DNA of 64,000 nt from contig JAJZMF010000042.1 of NCBI GenBank assembly GCA_021850325.1, forward strand, positions 52,276-116,275, in the 5' to 3' direction. Made by a program: the position numbers and the translations under genes. Shown one piece after another: positions 20,369-28,078 of the stretch. This DNA is from Actinomycetes bacterium. GTDB lineage: Bacteria; Actinomycetota; Acidimicrobiia; Acidimicrobiales; Palsa-688. Within the stretch, counting starts at the first letter, position 1. Every line of letters begins with the position of its first letter. The notes below the pieces were generated by a model. The model was given only the letters and a program-made list of their open reading frames with translations. It was not told where the DNA came from and ran no database searches.

Positions 20369-21414
20369 CCAGGGGGACCGGCCCCGCCCGCGACCGCGAC
20401 CGCGCAGACGTGGTGACCATGGCCCACGGGGCGGGGGGCAAGGCCTCCCAGGCCCTGGTGCAGTCGGTGTTCGCCCGGGCCTTCGCCAACCCGGCACTGG
20501 ACGCCATGGGCGACGCCGCCCTGGTCGACGTGCCCGCAGGACGGCTGGCCTTCAGCACCGACTCGTTCGTGGTCTCACCCCTCGACTTCCCCGGTGGCTG
20601 CCTGGGCGACCTCGCTGTCAACGGGACCGTCAACGACCTCGCCGCCTGCGGCGCCACTCCCCTGGCGCTCTCGGCCGGCTTCATCGTGGAGGAAGGCTTC
20701 CCCCGGAGCGAGCTCGAGCACCAGGCCCGGGCCATGGCCCAGGCAGCGGCACGGGCCGGGGTGGCGGTGGTCACCGGCGACACCAAGGTCGTACAGAGGG
20801 GCAGAGGCGACGGGTGCTATGTGAACACCTCGGGGATCGGCCTGGTCTCCCCCTCCGCCCTCGCCATCTCGCCCGCTGCGGCGCGTCCGGGTGACCGCGT
20901 CCTGGTCTCCGGCCCCATCGGGGACCACGGGACGGCGGTCATGCTGGCCCGGGGCGAACTGGGCCTGGAGGCGGACGTGGTCTCCGACACGGCCGCCCTG
21001 GCCGACCTGGTCCAGGCCCTGCTCGGCGCGGTGGGCGGTGCCGTGCACTGCCTGAGGGACCCGACGCGGGGAGGAGTGGCCAGCGTGCTGAACGAGATCG
21101 CCGCCTCCTCCGGCACCGCCGTCGTGGTGAACGAGCGGGACGTCCCGGTGCGCGACGGTGTACGGGGCGTGTGCGAACTGCTCGGCTTGGACCCCCTCTA
21201 CGTGGCCTGTGAGGGCCGCATGCTGGCCTTCGTCTCCCCGGGTGCCGCCGGGGCCGCGCTGGAGGCGATGCGGGCGCACCCCATGGGAGCGGGTGCCGCC
21301 GACATCGGCTACGTCACCGCCGACCCGGCGGGCATGGTCCTGGCCGAGAGCGGTTTCGGTGGGCCACGCGTGCTGGACATGCTGGTCGGGGACCCCCTGC
21401 CCCGGATCTGCTGA
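20365..21414 (+). CDS. hypE: hydrogenase maturation protein HypE
   Basis: 349 residues. Dehydrates the thiocarboxamide placed by HypF on its C-terminal Cys to a thiocyanate, the source of the CN ligands. Seen: MAHGAGGKAS near residue 20, STDSFVVSPLDFPGG, VTGDTKVVQRG, LRDPTRGGVASVLNE and the diagnostic C-terminus PRIC. The ATG overlaps the hypD stop (ATGA). All functional residues appear present. Confidence 0.94.
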   Translation: MTRGTGPARDRDRADVVTMAHGAGGKASQALVQSVFARAFANPALDAMGDAALVDVPAGRLAFSTDSFVVSPLDFPGGCLGDLAVNGTVNDLAACGATPLALSAGFIVEEGFPRSELEHQARAMAQAAARAGVAVVTGDTKVVQRGRGDGCYVNTSGIGLVSPSALAISPAAARPGDRVLVSGPIGDHGTAVMLARGELGLEADVVSDTAALADLVQALLGAVGGAVHCLRDPTRGGVASVLNEIAASSGTAVVVNERDVPVRDGVRGVCELLGLDPLYVACEGRMLAFVSPGAAGAALEAMRAHPMGAGAADIGYVTADPAGMVLAESGFGGPRVLDMLVGDPLPRIC

Positions 21415-21417
21415 GCG

Positions 21418-23772
21418 ATGACCGGCTCGCTCCGGGTGCGAGCGCGGGGCGTGGTGCAGGGCGTCGGCTTCAGGCCCTTCGTGCGCAACCTGGCCGTCGG
21501 GTTGGGCCTCAGCGGGAGCGTGCGCAACGACGCCTCCGGGGTCACCATCGAGGTGCACGGCCCCGCCGACAGGCTGGAGGACTTCCTCCTGCGCCTGCGC
21601 CGCGACGCCCCGGCCCTGGCGGAGGTCGAGCGGGTGGACGTGGAGGAGATCCCGGGGCCTCCGCCCGGGGCCGGTGGCTTCCGCATCTGCGAGAGCGACA
21701 CCGCCGCCCCTCCTGCGGGCCGGGTGCTCGTGGCTGCCGACACCGCCACCTGTCCGGAGTGCCTGGCCGAGATGAGGGACAAGCACGACCGCCGCTACCG
21801 GTACCCCTTCGTCAACTGCACCAACTGCGGGCCCCGCTACACGATCGTGACCGCCACCCCCTACGACCGGCCTTCCACCACCATGGCCGGCTTCGAGATG
21901 TGCGCCTCGTGCCGGGCGGAGTACGAGGACCCGGCCGACCGCCGCTACCACGCCCAGCCCGTGTGCTGCCCCCGCTGCGGGCCCCGGCTCAGCCTCCTGC
22001 AGCCCGGCCCGGCAGGGCGGGCGAGCGCGGGCGGGGACGCCCTGGAGCAGGCCGCAGCGCTGTTGCGCGCCGGCGCGGTCGTGGCCGTCAAGGGCCTGGG
22101 CGGCTACCACCTGGCCGCCCTGGCCTCCTCCGAGGAGGCGGTCTCGGCCCTGCGCGCCCGCAAGCACCGGGAAGACAAGCCCTTTGCCGTCATGGTGGCC
22201 GACCTGGCCCAGGCCCGTGGCCTGTGCGTCACCGACGAGCACGACGAAGCCCTCCTGGGCGAGCCGGCGCGGCCCATAGTGGTCTGCCGGAGCCGCCCCG
22301 GCGCCACCTGTGCCCCCAGTGTGGCCCCCGGTACGGGCAACCTGGGCCTGGTGCTGGCCTACTCCGGGCTGCACCACCTGCTCTGCGAGATGGTGGGCGA
22401 GCCGTTCGTGCTCACCAGTGGCAACGTCTCCGACGAGCCCATCGCCTACACCGACCAGGACGCCCTGGCCCGCCTGGCCGGGGTGGCAGACGCCTTCCTG
22501 GTGCACGACCGGGCCGTGCAGGTGCGGACCGACGACTCGGTGGCCAGGGTGGTGGCCGGGCGTACGGTCGTGCTGAGGCGGTCCCGCGGCTACGCACCGC
22601 GCCCGGTGCACCTGGACCTGCCTGCACCCCCCGGCCGGGCCGTCCTGGCCGTGGGGGCGGAACAGAAGAACACCTTCTGCCTCGTGGACGAGGACCGGGC
22701 CTTTTTGTCCCAGCACGTGGGTGACCTGGAGAACTACGCCACCCTGCGCTCGTTCGAGCAGGGCGTCGAGCACCTGTGCCGCCTCTTCGACATCTCCCCC
22801 GCCGTCGTGGCCCACGACCTGCACCCCGAGTACCTGTCCACCAAGTACGCGGCCCGCCTGGAGGGGGTGCTGCAGGTGGGCGTGCAGCACCACCACGCCC
22901 ACATAGCCAGCTGCCTGGCGGCGAACCGCCACCAGGGCCCGGTGATAGGGGTGGCCTTCGACGGCCTGGGCCTGGGGGACGACGGCACCCTGTGGGGGGG
23001 CGAGCTCCTGGTCGCCGACCTGGCCTCCTACCGCCGGGTGGGCCACCTGTCCTACATGCCCATGCCGGGTGGCGCTGCGGCCGTACGCCAGCCGTGGCGC
23101 TCGGCAGCCGCCTACCTGGACGCCGCCCTGGGCGAAGACCTCCCGGTCGACCTGGGGCTGCGCCGGCGCCACACGGCCCGCTGGGACCAGGTGGTGCACC
23201 TCGCCCGCCTCGGCTTGCAGGTGGAGCCAGGGCACCCGTTCCCGCCCGCTCCCCTGGCCTCCAGTGCCGGACGGCTCTTCGACGCCCTGGGCGCCCTTGT
23301 GTGCGGCCGGGACGAGGCCAACTACGAAGGCCAGGCCGCCGTCGAGCTCGAAGCCCTGGCCGCCCGGGCCGAGGGGCCCGCGCAGCCCTGGCCGCTGGAG
23401 GTGGCCACGGGGGCCGACGGGGCCATCGTCCTGCCCACAGTGGCCCTCTTCGAGAAGGCAGCCCGTGACCTGTGGCGGCGCACGGCCCCGGAGGTGGTGG
23501 CTGCCCGGGCACACGCCACCCTGGCCCAGCTGGTGGCCCGGGCCTGTCGGTCGGTGAGCGAGGCCAACGCCGGGCTCGACGTGGTGGCACTGAGCGGTGG
23601 GGTTTTCCAGAACGCCGTGCTCCTGCGGATGGTACTGCGCGCCCTGGAGGCGGACGGCTTCCGGGTGCTCACCAACGGGGCCGTCCCGCCCAACGACGGG
23701 GGGGTCAGCCTGGGCCAGGCAGCAGTGGCGGCGGCACGTCTGGCGGGCGGCCTGCCCGGGCCGCCGCAGTAA
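21418..23772 (+). CDS. hypF: carbamoyltransferase HypF
   Basis: 784 residues, normal length. Makes the carbamoyl adenylate from carbamoyl phosphate and ATP and transfers it to HypE. Domains in order: acylphosphatase (RGVVQGVGFRPFV, about 1-90); zinc-finger pair with four CxxC pairs (CPEC, CTNC, CASC, CPRC, about 110-185); YrdC-like domain (KGLGGYHLAA to LRRSRGYAPRP); Kae1-like domain with metal ligands in HDLHPEY and QHHHAHIASCLA and a late ALSGGVFQN. It follows hypE by 3 bp. Confidence 0.94.
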   Translation: MTGSLRVRARGVVQGVGFRPFVRNLAVGLGLSGSVRNDASGVTIEVHGPADRLEDFLLRLRRDAPALAEVERVDVEEIPGPPPGAGGFRICESDTAAPPAGRVLVAADTATCPECLAEMRDKHDRRYRYPFVNCTNCGPRYTIVTATPYDRPSTTMAGFEMCASCRAEYEDPADRRYHAQPVCCPRCGPRLSLLQPGPAGRASAGGDALEQAAALLRAGAVVAVKGLGGYHLAALASSEEAVSALRARKHREDKPFAVMVADLAQARGLCVTDEHDEALLGEPARPIVVCRSRPGATCAPSVAPGTGNLGLVLAYSGLHHLLCEMVGEPFVLTSGNVSDEPIAYTDQDALARLAGVADAFLVHDRAVQVRTDDSVARVVAGRTVVLRRSRGYAPRPVHLDLPAPPGRAVLAVGAEQKNTFCLVDEDRAFLSQHVGDLENYATLRSFEQGVEHLCRLFDISPAVVAHDLHPEYLSTKYAARLEGVLQVGVQHHHAHIASCLAANRHQGPVIGVAFDGLGLGDDGTLWGGELLVADLASYRRVGHLSYMPMPGGAAAVRQPWRSAAAYLDAALGEDLPVDLGLRRRHTARWDQVVHLARLGLQVEPGHPFPPAPLASSAGRLFDALGALVCGRDEANYEGQAAVELEALAARAEGPAQPWPLEVATGADGAIVLPTVALFEKAARDLWRRTAPEVVAARAHATLAQLVARACRSVSEANAGLDVVALSGGVFQNAVLLRMVLRALEADGFRVLTNGAVPPNDGGVSLGQAAVAAARLAGGLPGPPQ

Positions 23773-23782
23773 CATCCGCTCG

Positions 23783-24010
23783 GTGGCACCAGGACTGGTC
23801 AACGACGAGACCCCCCTCAGCTTCACGTGCCCCCGCTGCGGCCAGGCCGCCGGGGAGCGCTTCTACGGCCCCTGCGGGACGTGCCGGGCACAACTGCGGG
23901 CCGAGCAGGCAGGCGGGGCCGACGCCACGCCAGGGGGTGGCGAGGCACGCCAGCGCTTCGAGCCCCGGATGAACGTCGTGCCCAACCACGTGGCCACCAA
24001 GGACGACTGA
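23783..24010 (+). CDS. small zinc-ribbon protein in the hyp cluster
   Basis: 75 residues from GTG 23783, 10 bp after hypF. Four cysteines form a zinc-ribbon-like pattern: CPRCGQAAG then CGTCRAQ. The C-terminus MNVVPNHVATKDD is strikingly non-repetitive and looks conserved, as in small actinobacterial hypothetical proteins. No function recognised; co-transcription with hypF suggests either a maturation helper or a housekeeping protein carried along. Confidence 0.65.
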   Translation: MAPGLVNDETPLSFTCPRCGQAAGERFYGPCGTCRAQLRAEQAGGADATPGGGEARQRFEPRMNVVPNHVATKDD

Positions 24011-24019
24011 GCCCGCGGC

Positions 24020-24820
24020 ATGACCCCCCGGCCACTGTCCTCGCTGTCACCGGCCCACCTGGCCCAGGCCCGGGTGCTGGCGGCCGACATCGACGGGACG
24101 CTGACCACACAGGGCAGGATCGAAGCGGCGACCGTGGCCGACCTCTGCCGGCTGCGCTCGGCCGGGCTGGCGGTGGTCCTGGTGACCGGCCGCTCCGCCG
24201 GCTGGGCCGCCGCCCTGGCCGCCTACCTGCCCTGCATACAGGGCGTGGTCGCCGAGAACGGCGCCGTCCTGGTGCCCGCCGTCGGGCCCGGGCAGCCCGA
24301 GCCCTCCCCCCTGCTGCTCGACGAGCCCGGCGCCCGGCCGGGGCAGGCTCCGCTGGAGGTGCTCGACCGGGCCCTGGCCGAGGTCCTGGCCCGTTACCCG
24401 GCGGCCCGCCCCGGAGCGGACAACTTCTGCCGCCTCAGCGACCGCACGGTCGAGGTCGGCCCGGGCATCAGCCCGGCCGGGGTGAGGGAGGTGGCGGCCC
24501 GCCACGGGCTGGCCCACACGCACAGCACCGTGCACCACCACCTGAGCGCCTCGCACCTGGACAAGCGTTCCGGGCTGCTACGCGCCCTCGCCCGCCTGGC
24601 CCTGGCGCCGCCCGAAGAGCGGGCCGTCCTGACCGTCGGGGACAGTGCAAACGACCGTCCGCTCTTCGCCCCGGCCTTCGCCCTCAGTGTCGGGGTGAGC
24701 GGGGTACTGGCCCACCTGGAGGCGCTGGAGGGAGCCGAGCCCTCCTACGTCACCGCCGCCGATGGCGGTGCGGGGTTCTCGGAACTGGTCGACCGGGTGG
24801 TCGGGGCGCGTCGCAGCTAA
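24020..24820 (+). CDS. HAD-superfamily phosphatase (Cof/phosphoglycolate phosphatase-like)
   Basis: 266 residues. Motif I AADIDGTLTTQG near residue 22, motif II VLVTGRSAGW, a conserved VVAENGAVLV strand, Lys in SHLDKRSGLLRAL (motif III) and motif IV LTVGDSANDRPLF. These fit the HAD-IIB (Cof-like) class that dephosphorylates sugar phosphates or phosphoglycolate. It lies 9 bp after the zinc-ribbon gene, at the end of the hyp transcript, and is followed by a hairpin. Substrate unknown. Confidence 0.8.
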   Translation: MTPRPLSSLSPAHLAQARVLAADIDGTLTTQGRIEAATVADLCRLRSAGLAVVLVTGRSAGWAAALAAYLPCIQGVVAENGAVLVPAVGPGQPEPSPLLLDEPGARPGQAPLEVLDRALAEVLARYPAARPGADNFCRLSDRTVEVGPGISPAGVREVAARHGLAHTHSTVHHHLSASHLDKRSGLLRALARLALAPPEERAVLTVGDSANDRPLFAPAFALSVGVSGVLAHLEALEGAEPSYVTAADGGAGFSELVDRVVGARRS

Positions 24821-24842
24821 TGGCCCGGCCGTGGCCCTGCGA

Positions 24843-24866
24843 CCCCGGCCCGGCGGGAGGCCGGGG
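24843..24866 (+). terminator. GC hairpin closing the hyp operon
   Basis: CCCCGGCC and GGCCGGGG form an 8-bp stem around an 8-base loop, 22 bp after the phosphatase stop codon. No T-run follows. Confidence 0.5.
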
Positions 24867-24980
24867 CAGGGCGGCTGAGGGGCGGCGCAACGGCCCACTT
24901 GGAGGGGCAGACGGTCTGCCTTAGGCCTCGGGCCCTCTGGCCCTACTTGTGCCCGTCCCACCAGGTTTAGCGTTCCCACC

Positions 24981-25586
24981 GTGATAGTTAATTTTCGGCA
25001 AAGACCCGGTAAGGTTACACTAAGTACCACGCTAAGGCGTCGTACCTCCCTGGCTGTGGCAGCGGGCGGCATCGCTCTCGCCGTGGTCGGCGGCACCGGG
25101 CTCACCGCCATGGCGGCGCCGGCCTCGGCCCACAACGTCGCCCACGCGGTGCGCTCGGTCAAGTTCACCGGCAACTACAAGGGCACCGCCCAGCTCCTCA
25201 TAGACAACGGCGTCGTCACCATCTCCTCGGTCAAGGGCAACGGCACCGGGACCGTCGTGGGCAAGAGCACCGTCATGGGCAAGGGCAGCGCCTCCGCGTC
25301 CGCCCAGTGCGACCCCTTCACCGGCACGGGCTTCATCCAGGGCCCCAAGGCCAAGATCAACTTCAAGGTGCTCCAGAGCAAGTCGTCGGGTTGCTCGAGC
25401 GGGCTGAGCGGCGCAGTCAAAGTGGCCTTCCACGGCGTCGCCCAGGCCACGGGTGGGACCGGGGCCGGGGCCGGGGCGTCGGGCACCTTGTCCTTCAAAG
25501 GCACTCTGGCCCTCGGTGGCACCAGCGGCAAGCAGGCCGGTTCGTACACGGTGGCACTGACCGGCACCCTCCAGCTGAAGGGCTGA
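24981..25586 (+). CDS. secreted protein of unknown function
   Basis: 201 residues from GTG 24981. A signal peptide is clear: basic TTLRRRTS, hydrophobic LAVAAGGIALAVVGGTGLTAMA and a cleavage site after APASA (about residue 49). The mature part is rich in Gly, Ser, Thr and Lys with alternating strands (VKFTGNYKGTAQLLIDNGVV, GTLSFKGTLALGG), suggesting an all-beta fold. Two Cys (AQCDPF and SGCSSG) could form a disulfide. First of three consecutive secreted genes on this strand. Confidence 0.75.
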   Translation: MIVNFRQRPGKVTLSTTLRRRTSLAVAAGGIALAVVGGTGLTAMAAPASAHNVAHAVRSVKFTGNYKGTAQLLIDNGVVTISSVKGNGTGTVVGKSTVMGKGSASASAQCDPFTGTGFIQGPKAKINFKVLQSKSSGCSSGLSGAVKVAFHGVAQATGGTGAGAGASGTLSFKGTLALGGTSGKQAGSYTVALTGTLQLKG

Positions 25587-25591
25587 CACCT

Positions 25592-25610
25592 CCGGCACGG
25601 CAACTGCCGG
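25592..25610 (+). terminator. possible short hairpin after the first secreted gene
   Basis: CCGGCA and TGCCGG form a 6-bp stem with a 7-base loop just after the stop at 25586. Weak; may reduce rather than end transcription. Confidence 0.3.
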
Positions 25611-25689
25611 CGCCGGCCTGCAAAGACCAAGCAAGAGCCTGAGCCGGTCCCTACGGGCTCAGTGGACAGAGAAAGCAAAGGAACACCAC

Positions 25690-26286
25690 ATGAACAAGTT
25701 CACGGCGAAGTTCGCCCTCGGCCTCGCGGCGACCGCAGGGTTGGCCACCATGGGGGCCTTCGTGACGGCCACAGGGGCCAGCGCGGACAGCACGACGACC
25801 ACGACCAGCCCCGCCCCGACGACCACCACCACGCTGGCGCCGCCGGCGCAGGGGGTCGGGCCCCATCACCTGTTCCTCTATGTGGACACGGTCACCGGCG
25901 GGGCGAGCAACCCCAAGCCGGCGGGCGACTGCGTGCAGACCAACACGTTCCTGCGGGGCCAGCAGGTTGTGTTCCGCATGTACGGCATCAACATCGCCGA
26001 CCACGGCGCCAACCTGACCTCGGCCAACGTCGCCAGTGCCTTCGTGCGCATCCCGGGCCTGGCCAAGATCCCTCTGAAGTTCGGCAACCATGGCACGACC
26101 TCCTACTGGACGGCGGCCTGGACGGTGGGCCAGCACTACCCGCTGGGCGTGGTCGACTTCTCGGTGCACGTGGTCACCAAGGCGGTGCCCGCCACCTCCT
26201 CCAGTGCAGCCGTCGGCCCCCAGGGCGGCGTGTTCACCCAGAAGGGCCTGGCAATGCCCTCCCGCTTGGCCGTCGTGGCCAAGTAG
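25690..26286 (+). CDS. secreted protein with Thr-rich linker
   Basis: 198 residues with AAAGGAACACCACATG at the start. Signal peptide to about residue 32 (ALGLAATAGLATMGAFVTA then ASA), then a Thr/Pro linker (about 34-52) typical of cell-surface proteins, then a beta-rich domain (HHLFLYVDTVTGG, QQVVFRMYGINIADHGA, TSYWTAAWTVGQHYPLGVVD). The pattern resembles an immunoglobulin-like or cupredoxin-like sandwich, but no copper ligand set is evident. Function unknown; likely works with its two neighbours. Confidence 0.75.
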   Translation: MNKFTAKFALGLAATAGLATMGAFVTATGASADSTTTTTSPAPTTTTTLAPPAQGVGPHHLFLYVDTVTGGASNPKPAGDCVQTNTFLRGQQVVFRMYGINIADHGANLTSANVASAFVRIPGLAKIPLKFGNHGTTSYWTAAWTVGQHYPLGVVDFSVHVVTKAVPATSSSAAVGPQGGVFTQKGLAMPSRLAVVAK

Positions 26287-26401
26287 CGGACGACGAGAGC
26301 CCCGCAGTAGCGAGCAAACACGAGCACCGGCGCAAGGTGGTCGACAACGTCCCGGGTACGGGCCGTGCGGCCACCTTGTCCGTCTACAGGAAGGCAACCC
26401 C

Positions 26402-28078
26402 GTGAAGCACCCCACCACCAAGAAGGCAAGGGCCCTGGCAACGGCAGGGCTCGCCGGTTCGCTGGTTGTCAGCCTCAGCGCTGCCACCTATGGACAGACC
26501 GCGGCCAGGGCCCCCCGCACGCCGGCACCGCCCGCTGGGCCGGGCAGCACGGCCCGGCTCGACGGCACCGCCTCCAGCGCCGCTCCCACGTCGCTGAGCC
26601 AGATCCCCTTCGCCGTCAAGGCGCCCGCCATACCGGGTGCTCCCGGGCTGCCCGGCCCCGTAGCCGGCCCGGCCAGTCCCAGCGCCAACATGGGCATCCT
26701 GTCCGTCCAGCCCGACCAGGGCCCGGTCGGTACCCCGGTCACCGTGACCGGCAAGGGCCTGCCGGCCGGGGCGAGCGTGGAGCTCACCTGGTCCACGAGC
26801 GACGTCACCTGGCTGCTGCAACCCGAACCGGGCACTGTCAACTACCGGGGCCGGGCCAGCGTCGACCTCAACACCGTGCTGACCACGGTGACGGCGGGCC
26901 CGCAGGGCCAGATCAGCGCCAGCTTCAAGATCCCCCAGGACTGGGGGGGCGTCCACGACATCTACGCCGTGGTCAACGGCGTGCAGGAGGACCACGGGGG
27001 CTTCATGGTCACCCGCACCGTCAGCATCAGCCCGACCAGCGGCCCTATCGGCACACCGGTCCACATCACCTACAACGGCCTCGGGCCCACCTTGTACACC
27101 GGCGGCGCCTCCCTCCTGTACGACAACCACTACGTGGGCGAGATGATGGCCAACTGGACCAGAGGCAAGGCCGAGGCGACCATCCGGGCCACCGGTGCCG
27201 TCGGCCCGCACACCATCCAGGTGGGTGACGCCATCAGCTTCCTGTACATGAACCTGCAGCAGTCACCCGTGCCCTACGCCACCGGTGGCAGCGCCACCTT
27301 CGATGTCACCAAGGACGCCGGGCGCCCTCCCGCCTCCATCGACTGGCCCGTGCAGGTGGCGCCGACGGTCAGCGCCCGCACCACGCTCCAGCAGGGCGGC
27401 CTCGCCGCCCAGGACAAGGTCACGGCCGAACTGGCGAGCACGCAGGGCCCGGTCGACCGGCCCGTGGCCCTCACCGCCTCCGGGTTCAGTTCATCGGCGC
27501 CGGTACAGGTCAGCTGGGCCACCGTCGTCGGTAGCCGGGTGGACTGCAAGAGCACCTGCTGGGACTTCGCCTCGACCCCCCTGGGGACCGTCACGCCGGC
27601 CAACGGCTCGTTGAGCACCTCGGTGACCGTCCCCGACGGCCTGGGAGGCTGGCACGTCGTCCAGCTGACCCAGGGGGGCAAGCTCATGGCCCAATTGCCC
27701 TTCTACGTCCAGGAGAGCATCGTCGGGCAGGGCGTGTCGTCGCTGGTGCTGAAGGAGGGCCAGCCCTTCACCATCCACCTGAAGGGCGTCGGCTGGACCC
27801 AGGTCGACAACACGATCGCCGTCGACTACGACAACAGCTACATGGGCTACGGCTGTGGCTTCAACTCCAACGGCGACGTCGTGCTCCAGATGCACGCCAC
27901 CGGGGCGCCCGGCACGCACCTGATCGACATCTACCCCATGCTCTACTCGTTGTCCCCCTCCTTTGCCAACACCCCCTACGGCATGGTGCCCATCCTCACC
28001 TATGCGCAGGACGACCCGGCGCTGGCGCTCGGCTACCACCTGCCCTCACTGCACTTCGCCATCACCGTGGTGAAGTAG
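26402..28078 (+). CDS. large secreted protein with IPT/TIG-like repeats
   Basis: 558 residues from GTG 26402. Signal peptide (ALATAGLAGSLVVSLSAATYG), then a Pro/Ala spacer, then repeated domains that open with the TIG-like pattern ILSVQPDQGPVGTPVTVTGK, VSISPTSGPIGTPVHITYNG and, more weakly, LASTQGPVDRPVALTASG. A paired Cys occurs in DCKSTCWDF. Such Ig-like folds mediate adhesion or matrix contacts outside the cell. It ends 33 bp inside the convergent MMPL gene. Function otherwise unknown. Confidence 0.75.
   Translation: MKHPTTKKARALATAGLAGSLVVSLSAATYGQTAARAPRTPAPPAGPGSTARLDGTASSAAPTSLSQIPFAVKAPAIPGAPGLPGPVAGPASPSANMGILSVQPDQGPVGTPVTVTGKGLPAGASVELTWSTSDVTWLLQPEPGTVNYRGRASVDLNTVLTTVTAGPQGQISASFKIPQDWGGVHDIYAVVNGVQEDHGGFMVTRTVSISPTSGPIGTPVHITYNGLGPTLYTGGASLLYDNHYVGEMMANWTRGKAEATIRATGAVGPHTIQVGDAISFLYMNLQQSPVPYATGGSATFDVTKDAGRPPASIDWPVQVAPTVSARTTLQQGGLAAQDKVTAELASTQGPVDRPVALTASGFSSSAPVQVSWATVVGSRVDCKSTCWDFASTPLGTVTPANGSLSTSVTVPDGLGGWHVVQLTQGGKLMAQLPFYVQESIVGQGVSSLVLKEGQPFTIHLKGVGWTQVDNTIAVDYDNSYMGYGCGFNSNGDVVLQMHATGAPGTHLIDIYPMLYSLSPSFANTPYGMVPILTYAQDDPALALGYHLPSLHFAITVVK

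Noticed and set aside
20575..23826. Long open frame of over 1000 codons on the minus strand opposite hypE/hypF
   Set aside because: Antisense shadow of GC-rich third-codon positions; composition is Gly/His/Gln/Arg noise and the plus strand holds well-recognised hypE and hypF.
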